The notes under the pieces were generated by a model. It searched no databases, had not been told where the DNA came from, and saw only the letters and a program-made list of their open reading frames with translations. DNA of 64,000 nt from Weissella viridescens (lineage in GTDB: Bacteria; Bacillota; Bacilli; Lactobacillales; Lactobacillaceae): positions 124,001 through 188,000 of the forward strand of contig NZ_RHGY01000001.1 in the NCBI RefSeq assembly GCF_003862435.1, read 5' to 3'. A program made the translations under genes and the position numbers. Positions 39,203 through 49,976 of the stretch are shown here, piece after piece (the first letter of the stretch is position 1; every line of letters starts with the position of its first letter).

Positions 39203-39682
39203 ATGGCTGATCGCAGTATGGCTGATTGCATCGAAGATTATTTAAAAGAGATCTTAAGTGATGTCGATCAAATCGAACTAAAACGTTCTGATATTGCAAC
39301 ACGTTTCAACGTTGTGCCTTCGCAAATCAACTATGTGATTAAGACGCGGTTTACCTTGCAAAATGGCTATTTGGTCGAATCTAAACGTGGCGGTGGTGGT
39401 TATATCCGCATTGCCAAAGTGACGATGGGACCAGATGCTCACTTCATTGAGGAACTTTTGCAAGATTTACCAAGTCAGGTGACGGTCAAACAGGCTAATG
39501 ATATTTTGACGTGTCTCACACGGGAACATGTCTTAACTGAACATGAAAAATGTTTGGTCGAGACATTATTGAGTAAGGAGACATTAGGAGTGCTGGCCAT
39601 GCATGATGCACAGGCACAGTTACGGGCACGTTTATTGAGTCAACTACTAAATCGGTTACGATTTGAAAGTGAGCGTGAATAA
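39203..39682 (+). CDS. ctsR: CtsR heat-shock repressor
   Basis: Represses clp genes in the absence of stress. 159 residues: winged HTH (SMADCIEDYLKEIL, SDIATRFNVVPSQINYVIKTRF) with the glycine-rich wing ESKRGGGGYIRI whose arginine contacts DNA, and a C-terminal dimer domain. Three in-frame ATGs occur at 39197, 39200 and 39203; the last leaves 7 bases after AAAGGAGG. No mcsA or mcsB lies between it and clpC, as usual in Lactobacillales. Confidence 0.95.
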   Translation: MADRSMADCIEDYLKEILSDVDQIELKRSDIATRFNVVPSQINYVIKTRFTLQNGYLVESKRGGGGYIRIAKVTMGPDAHFIEELLQDLPSQVTVKQANDILTCLTREHVLTEHEKCLVETLLSKETLGVLAMHDAQAQLRARLLSQLLNRLRFESERE

Positions 39683-39683
39683 T

Positions 39684-42179
39684 ATGGAAAAAGAATTAAC
39701 AGAAAGCGCCAAGACAGTTCTGATTTTAGCGCAAGAACAAGCAAAGTATTTTAGACATCAAGCGGTCGGGACCGAACATTTGTTGTTGGCCCTTGCCATG
39801 GAACGTCAAGGAGTTGCCGGTAAGGCCCTTGAAAAAGCAGGCGGATATGAAGATGAAATCCGTGAAGAAATTGAATTAAACATCGGTTATGGTAATTTGA
39901 ACCGTGCCGCCGAAGCTGGTTACTTACCATATTCACCAAAAGCAGCCGAAATGTTGCAATTGGCAGCCCAACAAGCTGATGAATATGGGCAAGAACGTGT
40001 TGGAACTGAAGATATTTTGTTGGCCCTTTTGTCTGACGAAACGATTTTAGCGACACGGATGTTGCATAATCTTGGTGTGAATAATGCTGAGTTACGCCGT
40101 TCATTAATTAGCCAACTCGGTTTAACACCTAAGGAACGTAAACACGGGCGTCAAAACCGTGGTAACCGCAACCAACAAGCTCAAGAAGAAGGAACGCCAC
40201 TCTTGGATTCGCTTGCGCGTGATTTAACGGCACAAGCGCGTGAGCAAAAGATGGACCCGGTTATTGGTCGTGATGAAGAGATTAAACGCACGATTCAAAT
40301 TTTGTCACGTCGTACCAAGAATAATCCAGTTCTTATTGGAGAGCCTGGTGTGGGTAAGACGGCAATCGCTGAAGGGTTAGCCCAAAAGATGGTTGCCCAT
40401 GAAGTGCCTGATGATTTGGCCAACAAGCGTTTAATGATGCTTGATATGGGATCATTAGTTGCTGGAACGAAATTCCGTGGGGAATTTGAAGAACGTGTTA
40501 AAAAGATTCTGGATGAAGTTCGTGAAGACGGACATGTTGTGTTGTTCATTGATGAATTACACACGTTGATGGGTGCTGGTGGCGCTGATGGTGCGATTGA
40601 AGCTTCTGATATTTTGAAGCCAGCTTTGGCACGTGGTGAATTGCAAACCATTGGGGCAACCACGTTAGATGAATACCAAAAGTATGTTGAAGCAGATGCA
40701 GCTTTGGAACGTCGCTTTGCCAAGGTGCAAGTCGAAGAACCATCTGTATCTGAATCAATTGAAATTTTGAAGGGTCTTCGTCCGCGTTACGAAGAGTATC
40801 ATCAAGTGGCGATTACCGATAAGGCGATTGAGAATGCTGCTAGCTTATCAGATCGCTATGTCAGTGACCGTTTCTTACCAGATAAGGCAATTGATTTGAT
40901 GGATGAAGCGGCAGCTAAGGTCCGGATTGAAGAATCTGGACACAAGACGCCATTAGCTATGCTTCAAGATGAATTGAAAGAAATTCAAAAGACAAAGACG
41001 CAGGCCATTGAAGACCTTGATTTTGAAACCGCAGCTAAACTTCGCCAAGATGAATTAGATCAAAAAGCGGCTATTGAAGATTATCAAGAAAAGCATGCTG
41101 CACCTGAAGGAGTAACACCGCAGTATGATTTGAAGGTAACAGAGCATGATGTTAACGAAATTTTAGCCGAACAAACTGGCATTCCGTTGACTCAAATGGA
41201 AGAGTCTGAGCAGGCACGCTTGTTGAACTTGGAAAAGGTTTTGCATGAACACGTGGTGGGGCAAGATGAAGCAATTTCAGCTGTCTCTCGTGCCATTCGT
41301 CGAGCACGTTCAGGTTTGAAAGATCCAAATCGTCCAATCGGAACCTTTATGTTCCTTGGGCCAACCGGAACGGGTAAGACTGAGCTTGCCAAGACGTTAG
41401 CTGAAGCCATGTTTGGGTCTAAGGAAAACATGATTCGGGTTGATATGTCTGAATATCGTGAAGCGTACTCATCAAGTCGGTTGGTTGGTTCTGCGCCAGG
41501 ATATGTTGGTTACGATGAGGGTGGCCAATTGACTGAACAAGTACGTCGTCACCCATACTCAGTTGTATTGTTAGATGAAGCTGAAAAAGCGCATCCTGAT
41601 ATTTACAACTTGATGTTGCAAGTCTTTGATGAAGGTTTCTTGACGGATGCCAAGGGACGTAAGGTCGACTTTAGAAATACCATTATTATCATGACGTCAA
41701 ATCTTGGGGCAACTCGGATTCGTGATGAAAAGAAGGTTGGTTTCGGTGCGACATCAGCTAGTGATGACTATGAAGCCATGAAGCAAATGGTGAATGAATC
41801 AGTGAAGGAGTCATTCCGTCCTGAATTCATCAATCGAATTGATGAAGTGGTGGTCTTCCACAGTTTGACGAAGCCACAAATTCACCAAGTCGTTAAGTTG
41901 ATGGCTGATGAATTGTTGGATCGTGTTAAGGAACAAGGTGTTGATGCTAAGATGACGCCCGCCGCCATTGATGTCGTAGCTGAAGCTGGATACGATGAAG
42001 AGTATGGTGCGCGCCCAATTCGCCGTGCCTTACAAACGCAAGTTGAAGATAAACTGTCTGAAGAGTTACTTTCTGGTAAGGTAACGACTGATGATCAAGT
42101 TGTGATTGGTGCCAAGCAGGGTGCAATTACAATTACGGTAAAAGCAAAAAATAAGGTAAAAACACCAGTTGAAGCCTAA
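39684..42179 (+). CDS. clpC: ATP-dependent Clp protease ATP-binding subunit ClpC
   Basis: AAA+ unfoldase that feeds ClpP. 831 residues: Clp N-domain repeats (1-150), D1 with GEPGVGKTA Walker A, a UVR/middle coiled region (about 410-460) and D2 with GPTGTGKTE. Begins one base after the ctsR stop; the upstream in-frame start at 39663 lies inside ctsR and is rejected. CtsR-regulated through the shared promoter. No cysteine seen. Confidence 0.96.
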   Translation: MEKELTESAKTVLILAQEQAKYFRHQAVGTEHLLLALAMERQGVAGKALEKAGGYEDEIREEIELNIGYGNLNRAAEAGYLPYSPKAAEMLQLAAQQADEYGQERVGTEDILLALLSDETILATRMLHNLGVNNAELRRSLISQLGLTPKERKHGRQNRGNRNQQAQEEGTPLLDSLARDLTAQAREQKMDPVIGRDEEIKRTIQILSRRTKNNPVLIGEPGVGKTAIAEGLAQKMVAHEVPDDLANKRLMMLDMGSLVAGTKFRGEFEERVKKILDEVREDGHVVLFIDELHTLMGAGGADGAIEASDILKPALARGELQTIGATTLDEYQKYVEADAALERRFAKVQVEEPSVSESIEILKGLRPRYEEYHQVAITDKAIENAASLSDRYVSDRFLPDKAIDLMDEAAAKVRIEESGHKTPLAMLQDELKEIQKTKTQAIEDLDFETAAKLRQDELDQKAAIEDYQEKHAAPEGVTPQYDLKVTEHDVNEILAEQTGIPLTQMEESEQARLLNLEKVLHEHVVGQDEAISAVSRAIRRARSGLKDPNRPIGTFMFLGPTGTGKTELAKTLAEAMFGSKENMIRVDMSEYREAYSSSRLVGSAPGYVGYDEGGQLTEQVRRHPYSVVLLDEAEKAHPDIYNLMLQVFDEGFLTDAKGRKVDFRNTIIIMTSNLGATRIRDEKKVGFGATSASDDYEAMKQMVNESVKESFRPEFINRIDEVVVFHSLTKPQIHQVVKLMADELLDRVKEQGVDAKMTPAAIDVVAEAGYDEEYGARPIRRALQTQVEDKLSEELLSGKVTTDDQVVIGAKQGAITITVKAKNKVKTPVEA

Positions 42180-42186
42180 ATTTCCC

Positions 42187-42236
42187 AAAGAGCAAATGAA
42201 GATGACCAGAGCTTGTCTTTATTTGCTTTTTATTGT
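42187..42236 (+). terminator. Terminator after clpC
   Basis: AGCAAATGAAGA...TCTTTATTTGCT stem with T-rich 3' end. Confidence 0.75.
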
Positions 42237-42313
42237 ACAATAACAGTTAGTTTTAATTGTGTATAAAAAATGTAGCTCGGTTGGAAATATTGTCCCAATC
42301 AAGTTAACGAATA

Positions 42314-42361
42314 GAAAGACGGAAGCATTTTTAAAAATTGGGGATGCTTCTTGTCTTTTTT
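42314..42361 (+). terminator. Second hairpin terminator or attenuator upstream of rpoB
   Basis: AAGAC-GGAAGCAT...ATGCTTC-GTCTT stem and six T residues, 100 bases before the rpoB start. It may back up the clpC terminator or attenuate an rpoB leader transcript starting between 42240 and 42310. Confidence 0.7.
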
Positions 42362-42371
42362 GCGCTTAAAA

Positions 42372-42428
42372 TGCGATTTTTCGGGGTCGTTTCGGTGCAT
42401 TGTAACACAATTGTAAGAAACGATCGCA
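42372..42428 (+). ncRNA. Structured rpoB 5' leader, candidate Lacto-rpoB-type element
   Basis: Three nested helices can be drawn: TGCGAT (42372) with ATCGCA (42423), CGTTTC (42388) with GAAACG (42417), and hairpin ATTGT-AAC-ACAAT (42399-42411). Helices 1 and 2 are contiguous on the 3' side with a G-rich bulge on the 5' side. A conserved Lacto-rpoB motif is known from lactic acid bacteria in this position; I cannot verify the match to its consensus. Confidence 0.45.
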
Positions 42429-42461
42429 CACAATTAGCCAAATCAAAGTGAGGTGGAGAAC

Positions 42462-45400
42462 TTGGTAGGAACGCTTGTAAAATACGGTAAGCACCGTGTT
42501 CGTCGTAGTTATGCGCGAATTAAGGATGTCCTTGATTTGCCAAACTTGATTGAAATTCAAACGGATTCATATAACTGGTTCTTGGATGAAGGATTGCGCG
42601 AAATGTTCACAGATATTTTGCCAATTGAAGATTTCCAAGGAAAGTTGTCATTGGAATTTGTGGACTATAAGCTCATGGAGCCTAAGTACACAGTTGAAGA
42701 AGCACGTAACCACGATGCAAATTATTCAGCACCATTGCACGTAACGCTACGTTTAACGAATAAAGAGACTGGTGAAATCAAATCCCAAGACGTTTTCTTT
42801 GGTGATTTCCCATTAATGACACCTCAAGGAACCTTCATTATTAATGGTGCCGAACGTGTTATTGTTTCTCAATTAGTACGTTCTTCAGGTGTTTATTATA
42901 ATGAAGAAGCTGATAAGAACGGTCGTCCAATCTTTGGTACAACTTATATTCCAAGCCGTGGTGCATGGCTTGAATATGAAACAGATGCCAAGGGTCTTGA
43001 CTATGTTCGTATCGATCGTACGCGTAAGTTGCCTATGACTGAATTGGTCCGTGCCCTTGGATTCGGTTCTGACTCAGAAATCTTGCAACTTTTGGGGGAT
43101 CAATATGATTCAATTAATTTGACCCTTGATAAGGATGTTCATAAGGACATCAATGATTCACGTGTTGAAGAAGCTTTGAAGGACGTTTACGAACGTTTGC
43201 GTCCAGGTGAACCTAAGACAGCGGATTCATCTCGTTCATTGCTAACAGCCCGTTTCTTTGACCCACGTCGTTATGACTTGGCGCCAGTGGGACGTTACAA
43301 GATGAACAAAAAGCTTTCATTGAAGTCACGTTTGATCGGTTTGACGCTTGGTGAAACATTAGCTGATCCAGATACTGGTGAAATTTTGTTCGAAAAGGGT
43401 ACTGTTATCGATAAGAAGGTTATGGGCGTTTTGGCACCATACCTTGATCGTGAAGACTTCAAGATTGAAGAACATATTCCTTCTGATGATGCCGTTGTGA
43501 CAAAGCCTATGCTTGTACAACGTATCTTGGTTCAAGATCCTAACGATCCTGAAAATGTCCTACCTATGATTGGTAACGGACACTTTGACGAATCAGTTCG
43601 TGATCTACAACCTGCTGATATTATTGCCGGAATGAACTACTTCTTGAACCTACAAATGGGTATCGGTCAAACTGACGATATCGATCACTTGGGTAACCGT
43701 CGTGTTCGTCGTGTTGGAGAATTGCTCCAAAACACATTCCGTATCGGTTTGAGCCGTATGGAACGTGTGGTTCGCGAACGTATGTCAATTCAAGATCCTG
43801 ACACTGTGACACCACAACAATTGATCAACATTCGTCCAGTTGTTGCGGCAACCAAGGAATTCTTTGGTTCATCACAATTGTCACAATTCATGGATCAAAC
43901 GAACCCATTGGGTGAATTGACTAACAAGCGTCGTTTGTCAGCCCTTGGACCTGGTGGTTTGACACGTGACCGTGCCGGATATGAAGTTCGAGACGTTCAC
44001 TATACACACTATGGTCGTATGGACCCAATTGAAACGCCTGAAGGACCTAACATCGGGTTGATCAATTCATTGGCCACATATGCCCGTGTTAACCGTTATG
44101 GTTTCATCGAAACACCATACCGTCGTGTTTCATGGGATAACCATAAGGTGACTGATAAGATTGATTACTTGATGGCCGATGAAGAAGATAACTTCGTCGT
44201 GGCACAAGGTAACTCAGTCTTGAATGATGATGGTTCATTTGCAACTGACACTGTTTTGGCCCGTCATGGTGACGAAAACATGGAAGTTTCAATTGAAGAT
44301 GTCGACTATATGGACGTTTCACCTAAGCAAATGGTTGCCGTTGCCACGGCCGCAATTCCTTTCTTGGAAAACGATGACTCAAATCGTGCCTTGATGGGAG
44401 CCAACATGCAACGTCAAGCGGTTCCTTTGATCAATCCACATGCACCATTAATTGGTACTGGGATTGAATACAAGGCTGCCCACGACGCTGGTGTTGCCGT
44501 TGTTGCTGCTTACTCTGGAACTGTTGAATACGTTGATGGACGCGAAATCCGTATCCGTCGCGAAGATGGTTCACTAGATAAGTACAAGTTGATGAAGTTC
44601 CGTCGTTCAAACGCTGGAAAGAACTATAACCAACGCCCAATCGTTAAAATTGGCGACAAGGTTGATGCTGATGAAGTAATTGCTGACGGTCCATCAATGG
44701 AACAAGGTGAATTGGCATTGGGACAAAACCCATTAGTTGCCTTTATGACTTGGCAAGGATATAACTTCGAAGATGCCATCATCATCAACGAACGTTTGAT
44801 TCGTGATGATGTTTATACGTCAATTCACATTGAAGAATATGAATCAGAGGCCCGTGATACAAAGCTTGGCCCTGAAGAGTTTACACGTGAAATTCCAAAT
44901 ACTGGTGAAGAACAACTTCGCGATTTGGATGAACGTGGTATTATCCGTATCGGAGCTGAAGTTGAAGATGGTGACATCTTGGTTGGTAAGGTAACACCTA
45001 AGGGTGTGACTGAACTTTCAGCTGAAGAACGATTGCTTCACGCTATCTTTGGTGAAAAGGCCCGTGAAGTCCGTGATACATCATTGCGTGTTCCTCACGG
45101 TGGAGGCGGAGTCGTTCAAGACGTTCGTATCTTCACACGTGAAAACGGTGATGAACTGTCACCTGGTGTTAACATGATGGTTCGCGTCTACATTGCCCAA
45201 CGTCGTAAGATTCAGGTTGGTGACAAGATGGCCGGACGTCACGGTAATAAGGGTACAGTTTCAATGGTTGTTCCTTCAGAAGATATGCCATACCTACCAG
45301 ATGGTACCCAAGTTGACATTATGTTGTCACCAATGGGTGTGCCTTCTCGTATGAATATCGGACAAGTGCTTGAATTGCACTTGGGAATGGCTGCTCGCGA

Positions 45401-46058
45401 ACTTGGTATCCACGTCGCTTCTCCTGTCTTTGACGGGGCGCGTGACACAGATATCTGGGATGCCGTTGAAGAAGCTGGTTTGCCAGGAGATGGTAAGACA
45501 GTCTTGTACGATGGTCGTACTGGTGAAGCCTTTGACAAGCGTATTGCTGTCGGAGTTATGCACTATATGAAGTTGGCCCACATGGTCGACGATAAAATTC
45601 ACGCCCGTTCAATCGGACCTTACTCACTTGTTACGCAACAACCACTTGGTGGTAAGGCGCAATTCGGGGGACAGCGTTTCGGTGAAATGGAAGTTTGGGC
45701 GCTTGAAGCTTATGGTGCTGCACACACCCTTCAAGAAATCTTGACTTACAAGTCCGATGACGTTGTTGGACGTGTAAAGACTTATGAAGCCATCGTTAAG
45801 GGTGAACAAATTCCAAAGCCAGGTGTACCTGAATCATTCCGAGTTTTGGTTAAGGAATTGCAAGCCCTTGGTCTTGATATGAAGGTCCTTGATGCAAATG
45901 AATCTGAGATTGATTTGCGTGATTTGGATGAAGAAGAAGGTGACGACGCGGTTGTTGATTTAAAGAAGAAGCGCGTTGAAACTGATGATGCAGAAGATGC
46001 TGCTGAAACTTCTCCTGATGCGCAAGGTGTTGCAAACACTAACGATCAAGAAGATTAA
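42462..46058 (+). CDS. rpoB: RNA polymerase subunit beta
   Basis: 1198 residues from a TTG start ([20 protein letters not shown]), with GAGGTGG 5 bases upstream; a GTG at 42453 overlaps that site. The rifampicin region [30 protein letters not shown] looks wild type (sensitive). The near-universal Cys in the [13 protein letters not shown] motif is Asp521 here. C-terminal tail after about residue 1150 is acidic and low complexity. The protein contains no cysteine at all. rpoC follows after 144 bases holding a long hairpin. Confidence 0.98.
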   Translation: MVGTLVKYGKHRVRRSYARIKDVLDLPNLIEIQTDSYNWFLDEGLREMFTDILPIEDFQGKLSLEFVDYKLMEPKYTVEEARNHDANYSAPLHVTLRLTNKETGEIKSQDVFFGDFPLMTPQGTFIINGAERVIVSQLVRSSGVYYNEEADKNGRPIFGTTYIPSRGAWLEYETDAKGLDYVRIDRTRKLPMTELVRALGFGSDSEILQLLGDQYDSINLTLDKDVHKDINDSRVEEALKDVYERLRPGEPKTADSSRSLLTARFFDPRRYDLAPVGRYKMNKKLSLKSRLIGLTLGETLADPDTGEILFEKGTVIDKKVMGVLAPYLDREDFKIEEHIPSDDAVVTKPMLVQRILVQDPNDPENVLPMIGNGHFDESVRDLQPADIIAGMNYFLNLQMGIGQTDDIDHLGNRRVRRVGELLQNTFRIGLSRMERVVRERMSIQDPDTVTPQQLINIRPVVAATKEFFGSSQLSQFMDQTNPLGELTNKRRLSALGPGGLTRDRAGYEVRDVHYTHYGRMDPIETPEGPNIGLINSLATYARVNRYGFIETPYRRVSWDNHKVTDKIDYLMADEEDNFVVAQGNSVLNDDGSFATDTVLARHGDENMEVSIEDVDYMDVSPKQMVAVATAAIPFLENDDSNRALMGANMQRQAVPLINPHAPLIGTGIEYKAAHDAGVAVVAAYSGTVEYVDGREIRIRREDGSLDKYKLMKFRRSNAGKNYNQRPIVKIGDKVDADEVIADGPSMEQGELALGQNPLVAFMTWQGYNFEDAIIINERLIRDDVYTSIHIEEYESEARDTKLGPEEFTREIPNTGEEQLRDLDERGIIRIGAEVEDGDILVGKVTPKGVTELSAEERLLHAIFGEKAREVRDTSLRVPHGGGGVVQDVRIFTRENGDELSPGVNMMVRVYIAQRRKIQVGDKMAGRHGNKGTVSMVVPSEDMPYLPDGTQVDIMLSPMGVPSRMNIGQVLELHLGMAARELGIHVASPVFDGARDTDIWDAVEEAGLPGDGKTVLYDGRTGEAFDKRIAVGVMHYMKLAHMVDDKIHARSIGPYSLVTQQPLGGKAQFGGQRFGEMEVWALEAYGAAHTLQEILTYKSDDVVGRVKTYEAIVKGEQIPKPGVPESFRVLVKELQALGLDMKVLDANESEIDLRDLDEEEGDDAVVDLKKKRVETDDAEDAAETSPDAQGVANTNDQED

Positions 46059-46083
46059 TGTCTAATCGACTAAATTAATGTCT

Positions 46084-46170
46084 TCTGGTTTAGCGAGAGC
46101 TAAGCCTGTAGGCATGAGCGTTGCCATTATGTCAGCATTCATGCTTGCAGGTTTAGTCCGCTAAACTGGA
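46084..46170 (+). repeat. 87-nt near-perfect hairpin between rpoB and rpoC
   Basis: Outer 12-bp stem (46084-46095 with 46159-46170), a small internal loop (46096-46099/46157-46158), then an 18-bp inner stem (46100-46117 with 46139-46156, three G.U pairs) and a 21-base loop. No T-run follows, so it is not a terminator. About 30 base pairs in all; it could be an RNase III processing site or a small palindromic mobile repeat. Confidence 0.85.
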
Positions 46171-46202
46171 TTGTCTATGAACCTATGAAAGGGGTCAAAC
46201 CA

Positions 46203-49200
46203 TTGATCGATGTCAATAAGTTTGAAAGCATGCAAATTGGGTTGGCAAGTCCCAACAAAATTCGTAGCTGGTCTTATGGTGAAGTAAAAAAGCCCGAGAC
46301 AATCAATTATCGTACGTTAAAGCCCGAAAAAGATGGGCTTTTCGATGAACGTATCTTTGGACCTACTAAAGATTACGAGTGTGCCTGTGGTAAGTATAAG
46401 CGTATCCGTTATAAGGGTGTCGTTTGTGATCGTTGTGGTGTCGAAGTCACAACTTCTAAGGTCCGTCGTGAACGTATGGGTCACATTGAATTAGCCGCTC
46501 CCGTATCACACATCTGGTACTTCAAGGGAATTCCATCACGTATGGGATTGGTTTTGGATATGTCACCACGTTCATTGGAAGAAATCATTTACTTTGCGTC
46601 ATACGTTGTTACTGAACCTGGTGATACACCTTTGACTGAAAAGCAAATTATTTCAGAACGTGAATACCGTGAATTAAAGCAAGAGTACGGTAACGGCTTT
46701 GAAGCCGGTATGGGTGCTGAAGCAATTAAGACACTGTTGTCTCACGTTGACGTAGATGCTGAAGTTAAGCAACTTAAGGCTGATCTACGTGAAGTGACTG
46801 GTCAAAAGCGTGTGCGTGCGGTTCGCCGTTTGGACATCTTGGAAGCCTTTGCCACTTCTGGAAACAAGCCAGAATGGATGATTATGGATGTTATTCCAAT
46901 TATCCCACCTGACTTGCGTCCAATGGTTCAACTTGAAGGTGGCCGTTTTGCCACTTCTGACTTGAACGACTTGTACCGTCGTGTTATCAACCGAAATAAT
47001 CGTTTGAAGCGTTTGTTAGAGTTGAACGCGCCTGGTATTATCGTACAAAACGAAAAGCGTATGCTGCAAGAAGCGGTTGATGCCTTGGTCGATAACGGTC
47101 GTCGTGGACGCCCTGTTACTGGTCCTGGTAACCGTCCATTGAAGTCATTGTCACACATGCTTAAGGGTAAGCAAGGACGTTTCCGTCAAAACTTGCTTGG
47201 TAAGCGTGTTGATTATTCTGGACGTTCAGTTATCGACGTTGGTCCTTTCTTGAAGATGAACCAAATGGGACTTCCTGTACCTATGGCCATCGAATTGTTC
47301 CGTCCATTCATCATGCATGAATTGGTTGAACGTAACTTAGCTGGTAACATTCGTGCCGCTAAGCGTAAGATTGACCGTCGTGATGACGACGTTATGGACG
47401 TTGTGGAAGACGTTATCAAGGAACACCCAGTTCTTTTGAACCGTGCCCCAACGTTGCACCGTCTTGGTATTCAAGCCTTTGAACCAGTTTTGGTTTCAGG
47501 TAAGGCGATGCGTTTGCACCCATTGGTCTGTGAAGCTTATAACGCCGACTTTGATGGGGACCAAATGGCCATTCACGTGCCTTTGTCAGATGAAGCCCAA
47601 GCTGAAGCACGTTTGCTAATGCTTGCCGCTGGTCACATCTTGGCACCTAAGGACGGAAAGCCAATCGTTACACCATCACAAGACATGGTTATCGGAAACT
47701 ACTACCTAACGACTGAAGAAGCTGGTCGTGAAGGTGAAGGTATGGTCTTCAGTAGTGTTGATGAAGCTCGCACAGCTTACCAAAACGGTTATGTACACCT
47801 ACATTCTCGTGTTGGAATCCAAACGTCTTCATTCCCTGCTGAAAAGCCATTTACTGATGATCAACGTCAAAAGATTATGGTAACTTCAGTTGGTAAGTTG
47901 TTCTTTAACGAAATCCTACCATCTGACTTCCCATACTTGAACGAATCAAACCCTGCCAACTTTGAAAAGATCGACGAACGTTTCTTCTTAGATGCCGGAG
48001 CCGATATCAAGGATTACTTTGCTAACACAAAGATTTTGGCACCATTCAACAAGGGTTACTTGTCAGACATCATTGCACAAATCTACAAGATTTATAAGGT
48101 TACTGAAACTTCATTGCTTTTGGACCGTATGAAGGATTTGGGTTATGACATCTCAACTAAGTCAGGTTTGACTGTTGGTATGGCTGACGTTACTGAATTG
48201 AAGGAAAAGCCTGCGATTGTTGAAGCTGCTCACAAGCAAGTTGCAACAGTTACTAAGCAATTCCGTCGTGGTTTGATTACTGATGACGAACGTTATGAAC
48301 GTGTTATTGCAATTTGGAATAAGGCTAAGGATGATATTACTGAGCAATTGATTGCCCACTTCGAACCTGATAACAACATCTTCATGATGTCTGACTCAGG
48401 AGCCCGTGGTAATATCTCTAACTTCTCTCAACTTGCTGGAATGCGTGGATTGATGGCTGCTCCTAATGGACGTATCATGGAATTGCCTATCATCTCAAAC
48501 TTCCGTGAAGGTCTATCTGTGTTGGAGATGTTCTTCTCTACCCACGGAGCTCGTAAGGGAATGACCGACACGGCCTTGAAGACGGCCGATTCTGGTTATA
48601 TGACACGTCGTTTGGTTGACGTTGCGCAAGACGTTATTATCCGTGAAGATGATTGTGGAAGCGATCGTGGATTGGATGTTTCAGCTATCATGAACGGTAA
48701 CGAAGTGGTTGAACCACTTTATGATCGTATCTTGGGTCGTTTCGCACAAAAGTCTGTTATTGATCCAGAGACTGGTGAAACAATCGTTGCGCACAACGAA
48801 ATGATTGATGAAGCGAAGGCACAACAAATTCTAAATGCTGGTATCACAACTGTTAATATCCGTTCAGCCTTTACTTGTAATACTGAACACGGAGTCTGTG
48901 TTAAGGACTACGGTCGTAACATGGCTACCGGTGATATTGTCGAAGTTGGTGAAGCCGCTGGAACTGTTGCCGCTCAATCAATCGGTGAACCTGGTACACA
49001 ATTGACAATGCGTACATTCCACACCGGTGGTGTTGCCGGAAACGATATTACGCAAGGACTTCCTCGTGTGCAAGAAATCTTTGAAGCACGTAACCCTAAG
49101 GGTCGTGCCGTGATTTCTGAAGTGACTGGAGAAATCAAGTCAATCGAAGAAAATCCTGCCGATCGTACAAAGGAAATTACCGTTGAAGGTGATACTGATA

Positions 49201-49856
49201 CGCGTACGTACACATTGCCAATGGCAGCCCGCATGCGTGTTGCCGAAGGTGATCACATTCACCGTGGTCAAACATTGAACGAAGGATCTGCGGATCCTAA
49301 GGAAATGATTGAAGTGCGTGATACACTTGCTACAGAAAACTACCTTGTGGACGAAGTTCAAAAGGTTTACCGTATGCAAGGTGTTGAAATCGGCGATAAG
49401 CACGTCGAAGTAATGGCTCGTCAAATGCTCCGTAAGGTGCGTGTCATGGATCCAGGTGATACAGAACTATTGCCTGGAACATTGATGGACATTGCTGAAT
49501 TCCGTGAAGCTAACACAAAGCCTTTGTTCGAAGGTAAGTTGCCAGCAACTGGTCGTCCAGTATTGCTTGGTATTACTAAGGCTTCATTGGAAACAAACTC
49601 ATTCTTGTCTGCCGCATCATTCCAAGAAACTACTCGTGTCTTGACCGATGCTGCGATCCGCGGTAAGAATGATCCATTGATTGGGTTGAAGGAAAACGTT
49701 ATTATCGGAAAGTTGATTCCAGCTGGTACTGGTATGAAGGAATATCAAGCTGTACAACCTGAAGTAATTGGCGAACCTGTTGTATCTAATGATGATGGTT
49801 CAAATATTCCATCAACCTCAGACATTGCAAACGCAATGGGTGAGACTGTGGAATAA
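46203..49856 (+). CDS. rpoC: RNA polymerase subunit beta prime (one zinc-site Cys replaced)
   Basis: 1217 residues from a TTG start ([17 protein letters not shown]) with AAAGGGG 8 bases upstream; the ATG at 46185 would place MKGVKP ahead of the conserved start and lies before the ribosome site. Zinc site 1 is intact (CACGK...CDRC). Catalytic [12 protein letters not shown] is intact. Zinc site 2 should have four cysteines; C818, C892 and C899 are present, but the fourth is Asp902 (GVCVKDYG). Length is normal for the lineage. Terminator follows. Confidence 0.98.
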   Translation: MIDVNKFESMQIGLASPNKIRSWSYGEVKKPETINYRTLKPEKDGLFDERIFGPTKDYECACGKYKRIRYKGVVCDRCGVEVTTSKVRRERMGHIELAAPVSHIWYFKGIPSRMGLVLDMSPRSLEEIIYFASYVVTEPGDTPLTEKQIISEREYRELKQEYGNGFEAGMGAEAIKTLLSHVDVDAEVKQLKADLREVTGQKRVRAVRRLDILEAFATSGNKPEWMIMDVIPIIPPDLRPMVQLEGGRFATSDLNDLYRRVINRNNRLKRLLELNAPGIIVQNEKRMLQEAVDALVDNGRRGRPVTGPGNRPLKSLSHMLKGKQGRFRQNLLGKRVDYSGRSVIDVGPFLKMNQMGLPVPMAIELFRPFIMHELVERNLAGNIRAAKRKIDRRDDDVMDVVEDVIKEHPVLLNRAPTLHRLGIQAFEPVLVSGKAMRLHPLVCEAYNADFDGDQMAIHVPLSDEAQAEARLLMLAAGHILAPKDGKPIVTPSQDMVIGNYYLTTEEAGREGEGMVFSSVDEARTAYQNGYVHLHSRVGIQTSSFPAEKPFTDDQRQKIMVTSVGKLFFNEILPSDFPYLNESNPANFEKIDERFFLDAGADIKDYFANTKILAPFNKGYLSDIIAQIYKIYKVTETSLLLDRMKDLGYDISTKSGLTVGMADVTELKEKPAIVEAAHKQVATVTKQFRRGLITDDERYERVIAIWNKAKDDITEQLIAHFEPDNNIFMMSDSGARGNISNFSQLAGMRGLMAAPNGRIMELPIISNFREGLSVLEMFFSTHGARKGMTDTALKTADSGYMTRRLVDVAQDVIIREDDCGSDRGLDVSAIMNGNEVVEPLYDRILGRFAQKSVIDPETGETIVAHNEMIDEAKAQQILNAGITTVNIRSAFTCNTEHGVCVKDYGRNMATGDIVEVGEAAGTVAAQSIGEPGTQLTMRTFHTGGVAGNDITQGLPRVQEIFEARNPKGRAVISEVTGEIKSIEENPADRTKEITVEGDTDTRTYTLPMAARMRVAEGDHIHRGQTLNEGSADPKEMIEVRDTLATENYLVDEVQKVYRMQGVEIGDKHVEVMARQMLRKVRVMDPGDTELLPGTLMDIAEFREANTKPLFEGKLPATGRPVLLGITKASLETNSFLSAASFQETTRVLTDAAIRGKNDPLIGLKENVIIGKLIPAGTGMKEYQAVQPEVIGEPVVSNDDGSNIPSTSDIANAMGETVE

Positions 49857-49861
49857 TGCTG

Positions 49862-49896
49862 AAAAGTCACTGACAATTTGTCAGTGACTTTTTTGT
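49862..49896 (+). terminator. Terminator of rpoBC
   Basis: AAGTCACTGACA ATT TGTCAGTGACTT perfect stem, then T-run. Confidence 0.93.
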
Positions 49897-49906
49897 TTGC
49901 TCTTTT

Positions 49907-49945
49907 AATTTGTAAGAAAGTGTGACATAATTGTACTTACAAATT
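49907..49945. promoter_or_regulatory. Inverted repeat flanking an extended -10, candidate operator of the dehydrogenase gene
   Basis: Perfect 10-bp arms AATTTGTAAG (49907-49916) and CTTACAAATT (49936-49945) enclose TG-A-CATAAT (49923-49931), an extended -10. The same TTGTAAG half-site occurs at 14352. A repressor bound to both arms would cover the promoter (inference). Confidence 0.55.
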
Positions 49946-49976
49946 GTTAATGAATATCAATGCTTGGAGGCACAAT

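Noticed and set aside
39682-39684. Missing mcsA/mcsB between ctsR and clpC as a deletion
   Set aside because: The ctsR-clpC arrangement without mcsAB is usual in Lactobacillales.
40295-40723. 142-codon minus-strand frame opposite clpC
   Set aside because: Composition is that of an antisense shadow of a strongly conserved gene; no initiation signals.
49862-49976. Rex operator before the alcohol dehydrogenase
   Set aside because: No TTGTGAA-N4-TTCACAA match; the inverted repeat present has a different half-site and spacing.
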